Below, in pieces: positions 33,325-48,090 of a stretch of 64,000 nucleotides of DNA (position 1 is the stretch's first letter; every line of letters starts with the position of its first letter). The position numbers were made by a program, and so were the translations under genes. Source of the DNA: Nicotiana tabacum (lineage: Eukaryota; Streptophyta; Magnoliopsida; Solanales; Solanaceae); assembly GCF_000715075.1 (NCBI RefSeq), contig NC_134081.1:67877153-67941152 (forward strand). The letters are read 5' to 3'. Under the pieces are notes generated by a model, which saw nothing but the letters and a program-made list of their open reading frames with translations, did not search any database and was not told the DNA's origin.

Positions 33325-34600
33325 CGAACGAGTATAGAGACATACCTCAAATGATGAAAAGATAAGGATAATGGCTACGCATATCATGCTCGGTCTCCCA
33401 AGTTGCCTCCTCGACTGGTTGACTTCTCCGCTGAACCTTTACTGAAGCAATGCTCTTTGACCTTAACTTTAGGACATGCCTGTCCAAGATGGCCACCGGC
33501 TTCTCAACATAAGACAAATCTTTGTCCAATTGGACTGAGCTGAATCTAACACATGGGACGGATCACCGAGATACTTCTGGAGCATAGAAACATGGAATAC
33601 CGGATGAACTGCAGATAGACTAGGTGGCAATGCAAGGTTGTAGGCCACCTCACCAATCCTCTCAAGAATCTCAAAATGTCGAATATACCTAGGGCTCAAC
33701 TTGCCCTTTTTCCCGAACCTCATAAAACCCTTCATGGGCGAAACACAGAGCAAGACCCGCTCTCCAACCATAAATGCAACATCACGAACCTTCCGATACG
33801 CATAACTTTTTTGTTTAGATTGGGCTGTACGTAGCCAATCCTAGTTCAAATTGACCTTCTCCAAGCATCCCAAACCAAATCCGTGCTTAATTACTTAGCC
33901 TCATGTGGCTCAAACCAACCAACTGGGGAACGACACCGTCTCCCATATAGGGCCTCATAAGGAGCCATCTGAATACTTTATTGTTACCTGTTGTTGTAGG
34001 CAAACTCCTCAAGCGGCAAGAACTGATACAAAGAACCCCCGAACTCCATAATATAGGCACGAAGCAATCCTCTAATATCGAAATGGTGCGCTCGGATTGT
34101 CTGTCCGTCTGGGGGTGGAATGTTGTACTCGACTCAATCCGTGTGCCTAACTTATTTTGTTCTCCTCTCTAGAAGCATGATGTAAGCTATGTGCCCATGT
34201 TGGAGATGATAGATACCGGCACGCCATGAAATCAGACAATCATGCGTATATAGATTTGAGCCAGCTGCTCTGAAGAATATTTAGTCACCACCGGAATTAA
34301 ATGAGCCGACTTGGTCAACTTATCCACAATCACCCATACAATGTCAAACTTCTTATGAGTCCGTGGGAGCCCAACAACGAAGTCAATGGTAACTCTTTCC
34401 AATTTCCACTCGGGAATCTCAAGTCTCTGAAGCAACCCACCATGCCTCTGGTGCTCATGCTTCACCCCCTGATAATTTAGGCACCGAGCTACATAATCCA
34501 CTATGTCATTCTTCATCCTCCTCCATCAATAGTGCCACCTCAAATCCTGATACATCTTGATGACACCCGGATGAATAAAGAACCACGAACTGTGGGCCTC
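33325..34600 (-). pseudogene. Integrase with chromodomain-like tail, element B
   Basis: From 34516 the frame reads the end of the zinc domain (CLNYQGVKHEHQRHGG, in which the second Cys of the pair is Tyr) and the core start (LERVTIDFVVGLP, first catalytic Asp intact). The second catalytic position is IISNMGT at about 34199-34201, where element A has IISDRGT. The codon is AAC instead of GAC, so the DDE triad is lost. Stops follow at the Gln and Trp positions after it. The C-terminal part at 33771-33469 has SPRYIRHFEILERIGEVAY and VHPVFHVSMLQKY. A frameshift leads into 33529-33347 with SVKVQRRSQPVEEATWE, a chromodomain-like end. Confidence 0.88.
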
Positions 34601-34608
34601 CTGAAGAA

Positions 34609-36000
34609 TCAAATCACGTAACCCATCCATATTAGGAACACATAACCGGCCCTGCATCCGCAATATACTATCATCTCAGATAGAAACCACCTTGGAATCG
34701 TCGTGCTGTACCGTGTCCTTAAGGACAAGCAAATAGGTGTCATCATACAGACGCTCTCTAATATGATCATATAAAGAACACTGAGAAACCACACAAGGCA
34801 GAACCCGACTGGCTTTGAAATATCTAATCTAACAAACTGGTTGGCAATGGCCAGAACATCCAATGCTAATGGCCTCTCAACTGCCGGTAGATATCCTAAA
34901 CTGCCCATGCTCTCCGTTTTACGACTCAAGGCATAAGCCATCACATTGGCCTTCGCGTGATGATATAGAATAGTGATATCATAGTCCATAAGCAACTCTA
35001 AGCATCTCCGCTACCGCAAGTTAAGATCCTTCTATTTGAACAGATGCTGTAGACTCCAGTGATAGGTATAAACCTCACAAGGAACACCATACAAATAGTG
35101 CCACCAAATCTTCAAGCCATAAACAATAGGTGCCAACTCCAAGTCGTGGACATGATAATTCTTCTCGCAAACCTTCAGTTGTTTAGATGCGTAGGCAATC
35201 GCCCTACCGTCTTGCATTAACATCGCGCCAAGGACAACACGTGACACATCATAGTACATAGTGTAAGACCCTGAACCCGTAGGCAACACGAACACCGAGC
35301 CTGTAGTCAAGGCAGTCTTGAGCTTTTGAAAGCTCTTCTCACACTCCTCGGACCATATGAAAGGAGCACCCCTCTGGGTCAATCTGTTCATAGGTGCAAC
35401 AATAGATGATAAACTACAAAAGGATGGTAATACCCGGCCAAACCAAGAAAACTCTGGATCTTAGTAGCTGAAGACGTTCTGGGCCAATTCTACACTACTT
35501 CAATCTTCTTCAGATCTACCTTGATCCCCTCACTCAATACCACATGACCCAAAAATGCCATTGAATCAAGCTAGAATTCACACTTTGAGAATTTTGCATA
35601 CAACTATTCTCTTAAGTTCTGGAGCACAATTCTCAAATGCTACTCATGATATTCCCGACTGCGGGAGCACACTAAGATGTTGTCAATAAACACAATAAAG
35701 AATGAATCAAGATAGGGCAGGAATACACTGTTCATTAGGTTTATGAATGTTACTGGGGCATTGGTCAACCCAAATGACATCACAACAAACTCGTAGTGAC
35801 TATACCGAGTCCTAAGGGCAGTCTTCGGGATATCTGGATCCTGAATCTTTAGCTGATGATACCCTAACCGCAAATCAATCTTTGAGAACACTTTAACACA
35901 CTGTAGTTGATCGAATAAGTCATGAATGTGTGGCAATGGAAATCTATTCTTCACTGTAACCTTGTTTAACTATCGATAATTAATACACATGCGCATAGAA
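34609..36000 (-). pseudogene. Reverse transcriptase and RNase H, element B
   Basis: 35954-35640 contains [26 protein letters not shown] and FIDNILV. The last should be the xxDD metal-binding site, and its second Asp is Asn (AAC at 35681-35679). Just upstream the conserved IDYRQLN reads INYR-stop-LN. 35639-35392 continues RT with stops. 35391-35032 has [24 protein letters not shown] (RNase H) and ASKQLKVCEKNYHVHDLEL. 34995-34609 is the connection with ITILYHHAKANVMAYALSRK. The polyprotein frame is lost several times. Confidence 0.88.
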
Positions 36001-36981
36001 TCATCCTTTTTTCTTCACAAACAGAACTGGTGCACGCCAAGGTGACACACTAGGCCGAATGAAACCCTTATAAAGTAATTCTTGTAACTGCTCCTTTAAC
36101 TCCTTCAACTCCACTAGGGTCATGCGATATGGTGGAAAAGAAATGGGCTGAGTGCCCGACAATAAGTCAATACCAAAATCGATATCCCTATCGGGCGGCA
36201 TGCCTAGAATATCTGCCGGAAATACATCTGGATAATATCTCACTACCGGAACTGACTCAATGGTAAGAGTATCAACACTGACATCTCTCACAAAGGCTAG
36301 GTATGCATCACACCCCTTCTCAACCATCCGTTGTGCCTTAAGGAAGGACATAACCCTGCTAGGAACATAATCCAAAGCACCCTTCCACTCTAACCACGGT
36401 AAACCTGGCATAGCCAATATCACCATCTTAGAGTGACAATCAAGAATAGCATGATAGGGCAACAACCAGTCTATGCCCAAAATAACATCAAAGTATACTA
36501 TACTGAGCAATAATAGATCAACTCTTGTCTCAAACCCACCAATAACAACTAAACACGACCTATACACACGGTCAACAATAATAGAATCTCCCACAGGCAT
36601 GGAAACGTAAAGAGAAGAATTCAAAGAATCAAGAGATATACCCAAATACAGAGCAAAGTAAGATGATACATATGAGTAAGTGGAGCCTGGATTAAATATG
36701 ACTGGTGCATTTCTATGACAAACCGGAAAAATATATGTGATAACTGCGTCTGATACAACCGCCTCCGTCCTACCTGAAAAAGCATAACATCTGGCCTGGC
36801 CTCCCCCTCTAGAGAGGCCTCTACCTGCCTGACCTCTACCCCCAGCTTGTTGTACAGGTGGAGCAGCGGCAACTGGAGCAGTAACCACAGCCTGAGAAGT
36901 TTGGGGATCCTGTGGAATACGTGGAGCCTGTGTAGTCGGTGGAAATGCACCCCTCCTGAGTCTAGGGTAGTCCCTCACCAT
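36001..36981 (-). pseudogene. Protease and RT N-terminus, element B (326-codon frame)
   Basis: Residues 46-65 are the Gly/Arg-rich end of Gag. The protease follows with APVIFNPGSTYSYV, where residue 97 is Asn (AAT at 36693-36691) at the place of the catalytic Asp that element A keeps (VLFDLGST). Next come LGIDWLLPYHAILDC, YPDVFPAD, PPYRM and [12 protein letters not shown], the linker and the start of RT (SPWRAPVLFVKKKG). The frame ends in an A-rich run after KKK, where one or more bases are out of register. Confidence 0.9.
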
Positions 36982-38188
36982 GTGACGAGTATCACCATAC
37001 TCAAAACAAGCTTTCAGAGGACGTGGCTGCTTAAATTAGCTCGGGCCTGGTCAGCTGGACTTACCACTGAAAGCACCCTGTGCAAGAGGTGCACTAGATA
37101 GTGGCGGTGCATAATGGGCAACCTGAGACCTAGAGTTGTCAGAGTACCACTAGAAGCTAGAAGTGCTGAATAAACTGGACGCCTCACATAGCCTCTACCA
37201 TGATAGGCTGTAACTGGGGCACGGGTACCACTATATCCGCCAGAATGTTGAGGCCTCTTGGCCTTCCTGTCATCTCTCTCCCGGCCCCACACACCCTCCA
37301 ATCTTTGTGTGATCTCCACCACCTGCTAATATGGGGTATCTGTCTCCAACTCTCGAGCCATGCTGAATCTAATACCATAGTTGAGCCCCTCGATAAATCG
37401 ACGGACTCGCTCTCTGACTGTTGAAACCAAGGCATGTCCATGTTTTGAAAACTAACTGAATTTGACAGCATACTTTGAGACGGTCATAGCACCCTGGTGC
37501 AACTGCTCAAACTCCATGCGACATGCATCCCGAAGGCTCTGGGGAACAAACTCTCTCAAGAACATCTTTGAAAATAGAGCCCATGATAGTGAAGTTGCAT
37601 CGACTGGCTACCCTCCTCATAAGCCCACCACCACTGATACGCTGGTCCCGACAACTGGAATGTAGCAAAAGCAACCCCACTCGTCTCCACAATACTCGTG
37701 GTACAGAGAATATAGTGGCACTTCTCCGGCAAACCCTGTGCATCCTCTGTAGCTAGGCCACTAAAACTTGGAGGGTGGTACTCCTTGTACATCTCAAGTC
37801 TAAGGTGCTCCTTCTCTGATGTTGTTGTCCTAACCTCATGCTGAACTGGGACAACCAGTTGTACTAATATAACCTCTGGGACCTGGTCAACATGGACCTG
37901 CTGCTCTAGGGTATGGGCCATGCGATTCTGAGCTCCTCTCATAGTCTGAGAATTAGCTAGTGCAAGTGGAATCAACCCCGTATGAGCTAGGGTACCAAAC
38001 ATACTCAAGAACTGTGCGAGGGTGTCTTGAAGTGCAGGGGTTGAAACAGGCACCTCAGGTGCTTGCCCCCAAACTTGATCTACTTGTGGCTCCTGTGTCG
38101 CAGCTTGAGCAGGTTCTCTGGCTGCACCACATGCCCCTCCTCGACTTCTACCCCAGTCGAGGCCTCTCACGGTTCTAGCAGGGGGCAC
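36940..38188 (-). pseudogene. Gag of element B
   Basis: The frame starting at 38188 has the basic N-terminus, a Gln/Pro/Ala-rich middle, and the Gag core (LRLEMYKEYHPPSFSG, FQLSGPAYQWWWAYEEGS) to about 37600. A frameshift follows and the core continues in other frames (FEQLHQG near 37500). Near 36990 the zinc knuckle reads CFEYGDTRHMVRDY. The second and fourth zinc ligands are Tyr instead of Cys, both explained by G to A changes, so it should not bind zinc. Confidence 0.85.
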
Positions 38189-38281
38189 GTTTGTCTAGTT
38201 GTCGGATCCAATGGTGTGTATCCTCTCTATCTGTGAGATAATAGAAAGACAAAGATTTAGAATTTCTAAGTCAACAATTCG

Positions 38282-38400
38282 CACGATAAGGAATGAAAGA
38301 AGTGAAGCTTCCAAATAGTTCCATAGCCTCTCGAAGATGAGTACATACGTGTATGTACCGATTCGTGAGACTCTACTAAACCTGCTTATGACTCGTAACA
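38282..38400 (-). other. Conserved leader of element B with hairpin
   Basis: Minus strand: ACGAGTCATAAGCAGG, TTTAGTAGAGTC, then an 18-nt inverted repeat at 38358-38341 (GTACATACACGTATGTAC, 8-bp stem with AC at the centre) and CATCTTCGAGAGGCTATGG. Homologous leaders lie in A, C and D. Confidence 0.7.
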
Positions 38401-38414
38401 CCTATGAACTTAGA

Positions 38415-38426
38415 GCTCTGATACCA
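38415..38426 (-). other. Primer-binding site of element B
   Basis: TGGTATCAGAGC on the minus strand, three bases after the LTR end at 38430. Initiator-Met tRNA type. Confidence 0.92.
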
Positions 38427-38429
38427 AGT

Positions 38430-41366
38430 TGTCACGACCCCAATCTCCCTTCGTAGGATGTCGTGATGGCACCTAGTCTCTAACACTAGGTAATCCTAAC
38501 ATACATGAAGAATTAACGAAAATAATAATAAAACTTCCAAATTAAACCAACAGCTATCATAAAAAGGACTCCACAAAACAACTGAAAATAACACCCAAAA
38601 TCTGGTGAGACCGAGTTATAAGCTCTACACGAGTATACTGAAACATCCCTAATACATCAGCATCTATAATAGTAGTATGCAATAGAAACTAAGATAGAGG
38701 GTGACTCCGAGGCTTGTGAACGCCTGCAGGTATACCTTGAAGTCTCCGATCCAAGCTCAACTCACGGATGCCTAGCCTGATATGAAGTTCCTAGATACGC
38801 ACAAAAAGATGTGCATAAGCATAGTATGAGTAGATCATAATGGTACCCAGTAAATATCAAGCCTAACCTCGATATACCTACTAGAAGAAATAAAGAAACT
38901 GAATAGGTATAGTATAATATAATAATGGAAATAATACAAAGAAGAAATACAACAAGAATAGATAAATTCAAATTAAGGCAAAAGAGGCATCACGGGAGAA
39001 ATACATAATAAGAATGCCAAGAAAATAATGAAAAAAAATACGAGTGATGTAAATGAAAGATAGTAGCAAGAATCAATACCTAGGTACCGCTTCATAGTAT
39101 CATTTCACAATTAAAATCACAATCTTTCCTTATATCACAACGAAAGCCTTGCATTTAGTTTTAAAAATCATTTTTCCGAAATAGCTACCCGCGTTTTAGC
39201 CCACCTTATGACACCGTGTGGCTTCAAGTACTTCCCCTTCTAGCAACACGCGTATGAAGCCCACCTTATCTCACGGCATGCGTATCAACCCTTATCCTTA
39301 TATCACCGCATGTGTATCAATATCACAACATATCACAAATCACACCTTAAGTGCCCAATACTACAACTTGCCCAAGAAGTCAACAATAATAATGTTTCCT
39401 CAATAAATAGCCCATGGCTCAACCAAATTATGTACAAGAGTCTCAACAATAGCAACCGAAAGTAAATAACTCAACAAGAATGGTATTTCAACAATTTACA
39501 ACTTTTGCTCAATGTGATCACGACTTTTACAACTTCAACACCAAAACTCAACAATTAAGTATTTAACAAGGAAATGAGAAAACAATAACTTCAACTAAGC
39601 ATATAAGGGAAAATAACAAGTAAGAGACGAGACAAGTATTATCAATGTCAAGTGAAGTATCTAAGGATAGATTAACGATGATGAATATAACATTATATGA
39701 CAATTTATTAAAGGCATGAAAATAATCTACATAGCTTAAACCGGTCAATTATCACATTTAGACAGTGTACTCACTCGTAACCTTTCGTATACGGCTTTCA
39801 CGTATCACAATTAACACAAAACAACACAATCCTAAGGGGTAATTTCCCCACACAAAGTTAGGCAAGACACTTACCTCAAAACACGCTAACTCAATCCATT
39901 AGTAAGCCTTTTCCGCGAATATCCATGACTCCGAACGGCTCAAATCTAGCCAAAATAACTTTATACCATAAATACAAATCATAGGAAACTATTCCGAAAA
40001 ATAAAGTTGCAATCTTTAAAGAAAATCAAAAAGTCAACCCCGGGATCGCGTCTCGGAACCCGTCCATACTTACCAAATCTGAACACTCATTAAATAACTA
40101 GTCCAACCATACTAAAATTACTCAATTCCGATCTCAAATCGACCTTCAAATCCTCAAACATAGTCTATGAAATTTTCACAAATTTCCCCAATTTTTCCAA
40201 CTTAAAACACTAATTAAATCATAAAAACAACGATGGATTCATGTATAATAGCAAAATCCAAGTTATAATCACTTACTTCGATCAACTCCTTGAAAATCTC
40301 TCTCAATATCACCCAAAACCGAGTTCTCTAAGTCAAAATATGATGAATGAATAAAACCCTCGATTTTCCCCTTTTCTGCCCAGCGATCTCGCTTTTACGG
40401 TTCCTCGGTGGCATCTGCGGCTCCGCACCTACCGAATTCCTATCGCAGGCGTGGCTTCCACTTAAGCCCCTGAGATTCCGCTTCTAAGGACACCAAAGTG
40501 CATCTACGCTCACACTTCTGTGGCCTGTGGCTCGCTTCTACTAACCCGTTTCTGCGGAGCGTTGACCGCGCCTGCGGTCCTCCCTCGGCCCACTCAAGTT
40601 CGCATCTGCGATGGCCCTCTCGCACTTGCGTGTCCTCACCGCGGCCAATCCCACCGCAGGTGCGATAACACTAGACTTCAGCAATCAACAAGTCCAAAAA
40701 TGATATGATTTTAATCCGATTCATACCCGGGGCCCCTGGGACCCCGTCCGAATATACCAACAAGTCCCAAAACACATAAATATCCTAATCGAGGCCTAAA
40801 ATCACATCAAACAACATCTATTCTATGAATCGCAACCCAATTCAAACCTATTGAAACCACGAACATCTAACTTTCAAAACTAACACCGATTCATACCAAC
40901 CCAACTCCGATTGACCTCAAATTTTGTACAAAAGTCATAAATGACACAACAGACATATTCCATCTTCAGAAATTGAAATCCGACCTAGATATCAATAAAG
41001 TCAACTCCCGGTTAAACTTCTCAACCTTCCAAACCTTTAACTTTCTAACATTCGCCAATTCATGCCAAAATGACCTACGGACCTCCAAATCAATATCCTG
41101 ACATGTTCATAAGTCCAAAATAACCATACGAAGCTATCAGAACTGTCAAAACTCCATTCCGGAGTTGTCTACACAAAAGTAAAACTCTGGTCAATTATTT
41201 CAATTAAGCTTCCACTTTAGGACTAAGTGTGACATTTCACTAAGAATCTCACCCGAAACCAAAACCAACCACCCCGACAAGTCACATAACCATAATATAC
41301 CATTGAGGAGACAATAAATAGAGGAACAATGCTAAAATACTCGAAAAGATCGGCCAGGTCGTTACA
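38430..41366 (-). repeat. 5' LTR of element B
   Basis: 2937 bp, homologous to 30319-33293. CpG block at 40380-40680, donor-like GAG-GTAAG with GT at 39874-39873. At the acceptor-like position (about 38800) this copy reads GTGCGTATC, so the AG is lost here while the 3' LTR keeps it. Confidence 0.92.
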
Positions 41367-42862
41367 TTTAACAATTAGAACTATTCTCAACCCCACATGT
41401 AAAGTCAATAAAAGTCAACCCCGAGCTAACCGACGTACCCAGATTCCAAAAATTCTCAAAAATAAATGGCACTGATAGCACCACGAACTAAATTATATAA
41501 TTTGTTCTCCATTCCATATCCAATTTCCCGGTTAAATACCCTTTTAATAAAATTCTAGGTTTCTAATCGAAAATCCCAAAATAACCAACAATCTCTACCA
41601 ATTTCAATATTAAATTCCATATATAACCCATGTATTTAGCTCACAACAAGTTGCAATACCTTACCTTATGATAGATGGTGAAAATGGTATTCAAGAGTCA
41701 CCATAAATTTCCCTACTTGTGCTCCACGAATTTAAAGAGTAAAGAAATGAACCCAAAATCCCGAAACTAGATGTCTAGTACCCTTGCCAATCCTCTTTCT
41801 TCACGATCGCAGTAACAAGCAACGTGATCGAGATTAACAAATTGTCCAACATCATTTTCTTCATCACGATTGCAACTAAGAAGCCTCGCGATCACGATGT
41901 ACACATTTATTTTCCTCTACATAGACACACTTTGATATAATGTCCATACCTTTTGGTACGAAATTCCAAACAACAAACGGTTTTATTTCAGAAATCTAGA
42001 TTCAAAGGGATACAACTTTCATTTTCAGATCTTCTCCAAATTCCTTATAGGTTGCAAGATATAAGCTCTCGTTGTCAGACTATTAATAGCAGAAATTTCC
42101 TTCTACGCGATTGCGAACCTTCCTTCCGCGGTCGTGATTCACAAGAACTGAAATGTACTTTGCTCTTTGCGATCGCGATTCACAACCCTGTGATTAGTTT
42201 TCAGCAATTGAAAAAAGCTTAAAAGTGATCTAAAACCACTTTTAATCATACAAACCAGTCCCAATACCTTATCCAGACTTATGCAAGCGCTCGAAATGCA
42301 ACGAATAACATCAAAACCAAGAATCTTTGATAGAATTCTTCTCTTAACTTTCAAACCTTTAAACAGCACCGAACACATTCAAATTACCCATAGACATTCC
42401 GGATCATGACTAAACTTTACACACAAGTTACAATACAAAAAAATAAACATATCCAAGGTCCCGAAACACCTCTTGTATTTCGATGATATCAAAGTCCACT
42501 CCAAGTCAAACATAGAAATTCAAAAACCTGCAAAATGCAAACTTGAGGCAATAAGCGTCGAAGAACTCCCGGACCGCCCGATACTCGACCTAAACATATG
42601 CCCAAGTCCAAAATCAGCTAACAAACCTATAGGAACCTTTAAATTCTGATTCCGAGGTTATTTACTCGAAAGTCAAACCTTGGTCAACTCTTTCAACTTA
42701 AAGCCACCAAATTGAGAATTATTCATCCAAATCAACTTCGAACTTCTCGAAAACAAAAACCAACTACAAATACAAGTCATAATGCATAAAGTGAACCAAC
42801 TCAAGGTCTCAAACTGCCTGACGATATGATAAAGCACAATACGGCCAGCCGGGTCACCTTCA
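41367..42862 (-). repeat. 3' LTR of element D, proximal part
   Basis: On the minus strand it starts TGAAGGTGACCCGGCTGGCC at 42862, a drifted version of TGTAACGACCCGGC. It holds a CpG block at 41800-42190 with CGATCGCGATTC and CGCGATTGCGAACC words and a GGTAAGG near 41660. It joins 30318 across element B. Confidence 0.75.
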
Positions 42863-43577
42863 CCCATATGATCCCATCGACACAATCCTGACTGAAAAAA
42901 TTCTTCTTTTACCTATCGCTTGAAATCCTTAAAACCAAGTTCTAACTTTCGGAGCTCCCTTAATATCCGATTCATATACATATACATTGTATCAATATAA
43001 ACAAGTTGTATCAAAGCATAATTATACACCCGAGATGTAATCACATAATGTACCGCATAACTCATCTGCACATAGCAATATCTTCCAACCACAATAGTTG
43101 CTCCTTACCAAACCCATACCGGTAATATACCTATGACACATACAAATCGTATTCCAAACCTCGCAATACTGAAAATGATGAAAGAGATGTGTAGAAACTC
43201 ATAACCGCCCGTCAAATCTATAAGTCATGGAGTTCTCTCGCTCGACAATAACCATTACCAAATTTTGAGCTAATTAGTGACATTCTTCCTCCAAACATAC
43301 ATTATACAAATTTGATTACACTGGTTCCAGGTCCAAATATCTCATCTCACTTAGTACAAGTTGCTTGACCGACATGCCATATCAAATACCACATAAAATC
43401 TCATATGATGTAATCCGTGCGCAAACAAGCCACAACTCGAATATAATCAATAAGGAAAGGAACTCAAGTACTAGAACTATCCAACACGTGTAACAGATAT
43501 AATAAACAAACAAAATGTTATGAATCTATCCCATAGAGAAGAAACAAAACACACAAAATAAGTATAAGGAAACATAT

Positions 43578-45332
<1,755 letters not shown>

Positions 45333-46899
45333 CATACCCAACATCTTACCATTGCAACGTGCAATCCGATCCAAATATAGTGCCGTTGCGGCATGCAACT
45401 TGATCCAAACATCATACCCGCGACAACGTGTCACCCGATCCACACATATAATAATCTGCATGGGAATACCCATCGAGCCAAAATGATCATACTCACTAGA
45501 CATGTAGATACACAACAAGCACGCCAAGTGCATAAACATAACCCTGGGGAGATGGATAGCATATGGCCAGGCACGACTAAGGTGCAATAAACAAATTAGC
45601 ATCTCGAGAGCCATCTCGCTCATATATCACCATAACCCTACATAGGACTACACATAAAGCCTCACAACCCACATAGCATAAAATACTACACATGAAATAG
45701 ATGATGGCCTGAATAACATACATTATACCCGACGACTCCTCCATAGACAAATGCTACGTGAATAGATAGATTCGATCTAGTGTAAAGTACACATTCATAT
45801 TAGGCCTACCAATGGGCCTCCAAACCGATTCAGATCACACCAAAATAGGTCAATAACCTTCCGTCCTAAGTAGAACACATGAAAATCAATGACTACCAAC
45901 TATGCCATTTCTGTAGTGCTAGTCCAACATCTGTAATCCAAGTACACACAAAACACCTGTATAGTCTTATCATAACATAGGAACCGATCATTTTCCTTAT
46001 GATTCTGATCTAAGCCACTGCTACACTGACCCTAATTCTTTAGGTTTCCTCTTGACTTGCCTTCAAAATAGCACCTCTCTTTAACAACACATAATGGATC
46101 TCAATCAACACTCATCCCGAGTGAGCCCGTCGTCACAAGACCCCATCGTCACAATACCCATAAGACATTTTATACTCTCTCATACACTCAATAGTACCTC
46201 CAACTAATACACTCGTTTTGAAGATACCTTTTGCGAATTCGAAATTGTTTCTTCCATCGGTCTAACACTACATCACAGACCCGATAATAATATAGAAATA
46301 CTCCAGGTCTTTATCACAATCCGTAGAAATTCTCAATCCTCAGCCACACAATGAACCCAAAATCCTTAGGCACCACACTTTAAATTTTGAACCCACTAGA
46401 ACCATTATTGAGAGTCGCCCTCTCTAAGCTAAGAACCCATACTAACTTCTCCTCCTTCATTTCCCTGATCTTGCATTGTTACTTAGCCAAATTTCTCATA
46501 ATCTCATGTTGCACTAATCATGACACATCCCAAATTATCAGCAACAATGCACTCTCAACCTCATGACGGTTGCACCATCTTACTCAAGCGATACGGACCC
46601 ATAACGAAGTACATACCTCTCATTGGATAAAAGGTAAAACTTTTTATAGGAATCTCATCAGAATCATGCACCCCTAACCCTTCTCACAGGAGATAGCACA
46701 TCTGTGCAAACTCATATCAACATCCTCCAACGACATTACCATGGTTATAACCACATCAAAATATGTTAATCCTCCTGAGTCCACACTCCCCCCACCCCGC
46801 CCCCACTGTAAGCATCTGTTCATTACATCAACCATAATTGAAGGTCTAACAACACGTTCAAAACTCGGGATTACATTGCACCCCAAAATGATAATCAAG

Positions 46900-47775
46900 C
46901 ATTCACGTTCCCTCTGTATTCCAAATAACTCTTTTCATCACATTCGAACTTCCTAAGTATAGAAGCCACCACCCCAAATGAAATGCACAGACGTAGTTAT
47001 GTCTACACAATAACCCAAATTGCACCAAGACTTTCTCAAAGAATATGGTGAGACCACAAAATCCATTACGATATGCTCCCACTTCCACTCCGGTTTGGCC
47101 ATCTTCTGAAGCAACTACTCAACCTATGATACATGTACTAGACTTTCTAACAATTCAACCACCGTGATCCATCTTTGTTGCACCCGAATGCATAGAGACC
47201 AAACCTTCATCATCCTCTGCCACCAATAATGCTGACTCATACCACGATCCATCTTTGTTGCACATGAACGAATAGAGACCACAAACCCTGATCCTTTTTG
47301 AGACTTATCTCCTTCGAACCATTAACACTGAAAACACAAGTTCGATCCTGCACCAAGTCGTCATCTCTGGTAACCACTTCATAAGTACTACTTTGCAATA
47401 CCCCAAAAACAAACCAATGAAGACCATCATACCGTCGATCCTTATGTGCTCAAAAAAGGTCAACTGCACAATAGCATAAGCAAGAACTCAACCAAGTTTG
47501 GAAATACCCAATCTCGCAACTTCGTTGGTCAAATCCTAAACATCCATAGCCCAAATGCTTCTCTCGCATTAGAATAAACACCAAACTCTCAATCATGAAC
47601 AGAATAATCCTCATTCCAATGCATTCACCGCCATGACCAATAAGTAAACACCCTACCCTTTATACCAACATTGCATGACTAACAATGCGGGAAATATCAC
47701 AATATACCATGTATAACCCTGAACCCGTGGGAAGCACCAACACTGGGCTAAAATGCATGAACACCCCTCCACAAG
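46900..47775 (-). pseudogene. RNase H and integrase remnants of element D
   Basis: Minus strand. 47760-47700 reads PVLVLPTGSGLYMVYCDISR, the RNase H start of this family. 47240-47165 gives HYWWQRM and HSGATKM, from the integrase zinc domain (element A order is HPGATKM then HYWWRR, so the pieces are rearranged). 47100-46985 gives KPEWKWEHIVMDFV, the integrase core with its first Asp, then SVHFIWGG. A segment near 47166-47195 is repeated at 47249-47278 with 83-bp spacing. Stops and frameshifts are frequent. RT and gag are absent. Confidence 0.7.
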
Positions 47776-47984
47776 ACGACAATAATAGTCCACCCGCATA
47801 ACTCAAGGAAAAATATCATGCACCACATATGTAGCATCACCACAACTCGCCCGTGCCCAACTGATATCAAATGCTCGACATCGTGTACGGATAAGTAGGA
47901 TGGAACTGAAAAAGAAAGATTCAACCAAAATCAAACCGCATGATAAGGAATTAAGAAAAGGGAAGTTCTCCTGATAGTCTTGTA

Positions 47985-48066
47985 ACCTCTCGAAGATACG
48001 TACAAACATCTCCGTACTGATCAACAAGACTCTACTAGACTTGCTAATGACTCGTGAGACCTAAGT
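47985..48066 (-). other. Conserved leader of element D
   Basis: Minus strand: CTCACGAGTCATTAGC, AGTAGAGTCTTG, then GTACGGAGATGTTTGTAC (48017-48000, hairpin with G-U pairs) and ATCTTCGAGAGG. Colinear with the leaders of A, B and C. Confidence 0.65.
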
Positions 48067-48075
48067 GAGCCTAGT

Positions 48076-48087
48076 GCTCTGCTACCA
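48076..48087 (-). other. Degenerate primer-binding site of element D
   Basis: TGGTAGCAGAGC on the minus strand, one mismatch from the initiator-Met PBS, three bases from the LTR end at 48091. Confidence 0.82.
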
Positions 48088-48090
48088 AGC

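Larger units (their letters stand above)
30319..41366 (-). mobile_element. Element B: complete Ty3/gypsy chromovirus, 11.0 kb
   Basis: LTRs at 30319-33293 and 38430-41366, PPT, PBS and all coding regions are present in order. The target duplication TTTAA is perfect (30314-30318 and 41367-41371). The integrase tail carries a chromodomain-like end (PVEEATWE), which with the RT type fits the Tekay/Del group of chromoviruses. Every gene is broken and three catalytic aspartates are changed. LTRs differ from one another at many positions by eye, so the insertion is old but younger than element D. Confidence 0.93.

Noticed and set aside
33300..38200. Endogenous pararetrovirus as an explanation for RT and protease
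   Set aside because: LTRs, integrase with DDE core, tRNA-Met PBS, PPT and a 5-bp target duplication show an LTR retrotransposon.
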